This document shows, piece after piece, positions 5,487 to 6,351 of a stretch of 6,351 bases of DNA. Numbering within the stretch: position 1 is the stretch's first letter; the number at the start of each line of letters is the position of its first letter. The stretch is from Pseudomonadota bacterium (GTDB lineage: Bacteria; Pseudomonadota; Gammaproteobacteria; Burkholderiales; Burkholderiaceae_C). The position numbers and the translations under genes are program-made. The notes beneath the pieces were generated by a model that saw nothing but the letters and a program-made list of their open reading frames with translations, was not told the origin of the DNA and ran no database searches. The stretch covers positions 1 to 6,351 of the forward strand of contig JAEZKX010000103.1 in assembly GCA_023436025.1 (NCBI GenBank). The letters run 5' to 3'.

Positions 5487-6351
<865 letters not shown>

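Overview
The window reads as a GC-rich proteobacterial chromosome segment, most likely a betaproteobacterium of the order Burkholderiales. This is inferred from the strong G/C third-position bias and from protein sequences that resemble family members I know from Comamonadaceae-like genomes. It was not tested by any search. The core is the first four genes of a urea ABC transporter operon, urtA-urtB-urtC-urtD, on the + strand. The window ends essentially at the last codon of urtD. UrtE and any urease genes would lie to the right, outside the window.

Left side (1-1139). Two genes lie on the - strand. Positions 1-300 hold the N-terminal 100 codons of a gene I do not recognise; it starts at TTG behind a very strong Shine-Dalgarno and has a receiver-like fold pattern. 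Positions 301-527 are non-coding. They hold a plausible sigma70 promoter for that gene with two small dyads over its -35 and -10 boxes, and a G-rich/purine tract whose - strand transcript is C-rich and G-poor, as at Rho-dependent terminators. Positions 528-1139 encode a hemerythrin-domain (HHE) protein with a C-terminal hydrophobic segment.

Middle (1140-1329). This 190-base divergent intergenic region separates the hemerythrin gene from urtA. It holds a cluster of CTTGC/GCAAG elements, a 41-base nested inverted repeat and a short imperfect direct repeat. I see no canonical sigma54 promoter.

Right side (1330-6351). urtA encodes the periplasmic urea-binding protein. A 93-base gap follows that contains two strong hairpins, the second able to pair with the urtB ribosome binding site. 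urtB (permease with an N-terminal periplasmic helical domain), urtC (permease) and urtD (ATPase) are tightly coupled: urtB/urtC and urtC/urtD each overlap by ATGA. UrtA captures urea in the periplasm, UrtB and UrtC form the membrane channel, and UrtD with the off-window UrtE powers uptake at low external urea.

I found no mobile element, CRISPR array, tRNA or rRNA, and no convincing undescribed multi-gene system. The most unusual material is non-coding: the urtA-urtB hairpins, the urtA leader dyad, the C-rich putative termination zone, and the unidentified left-hand gene.
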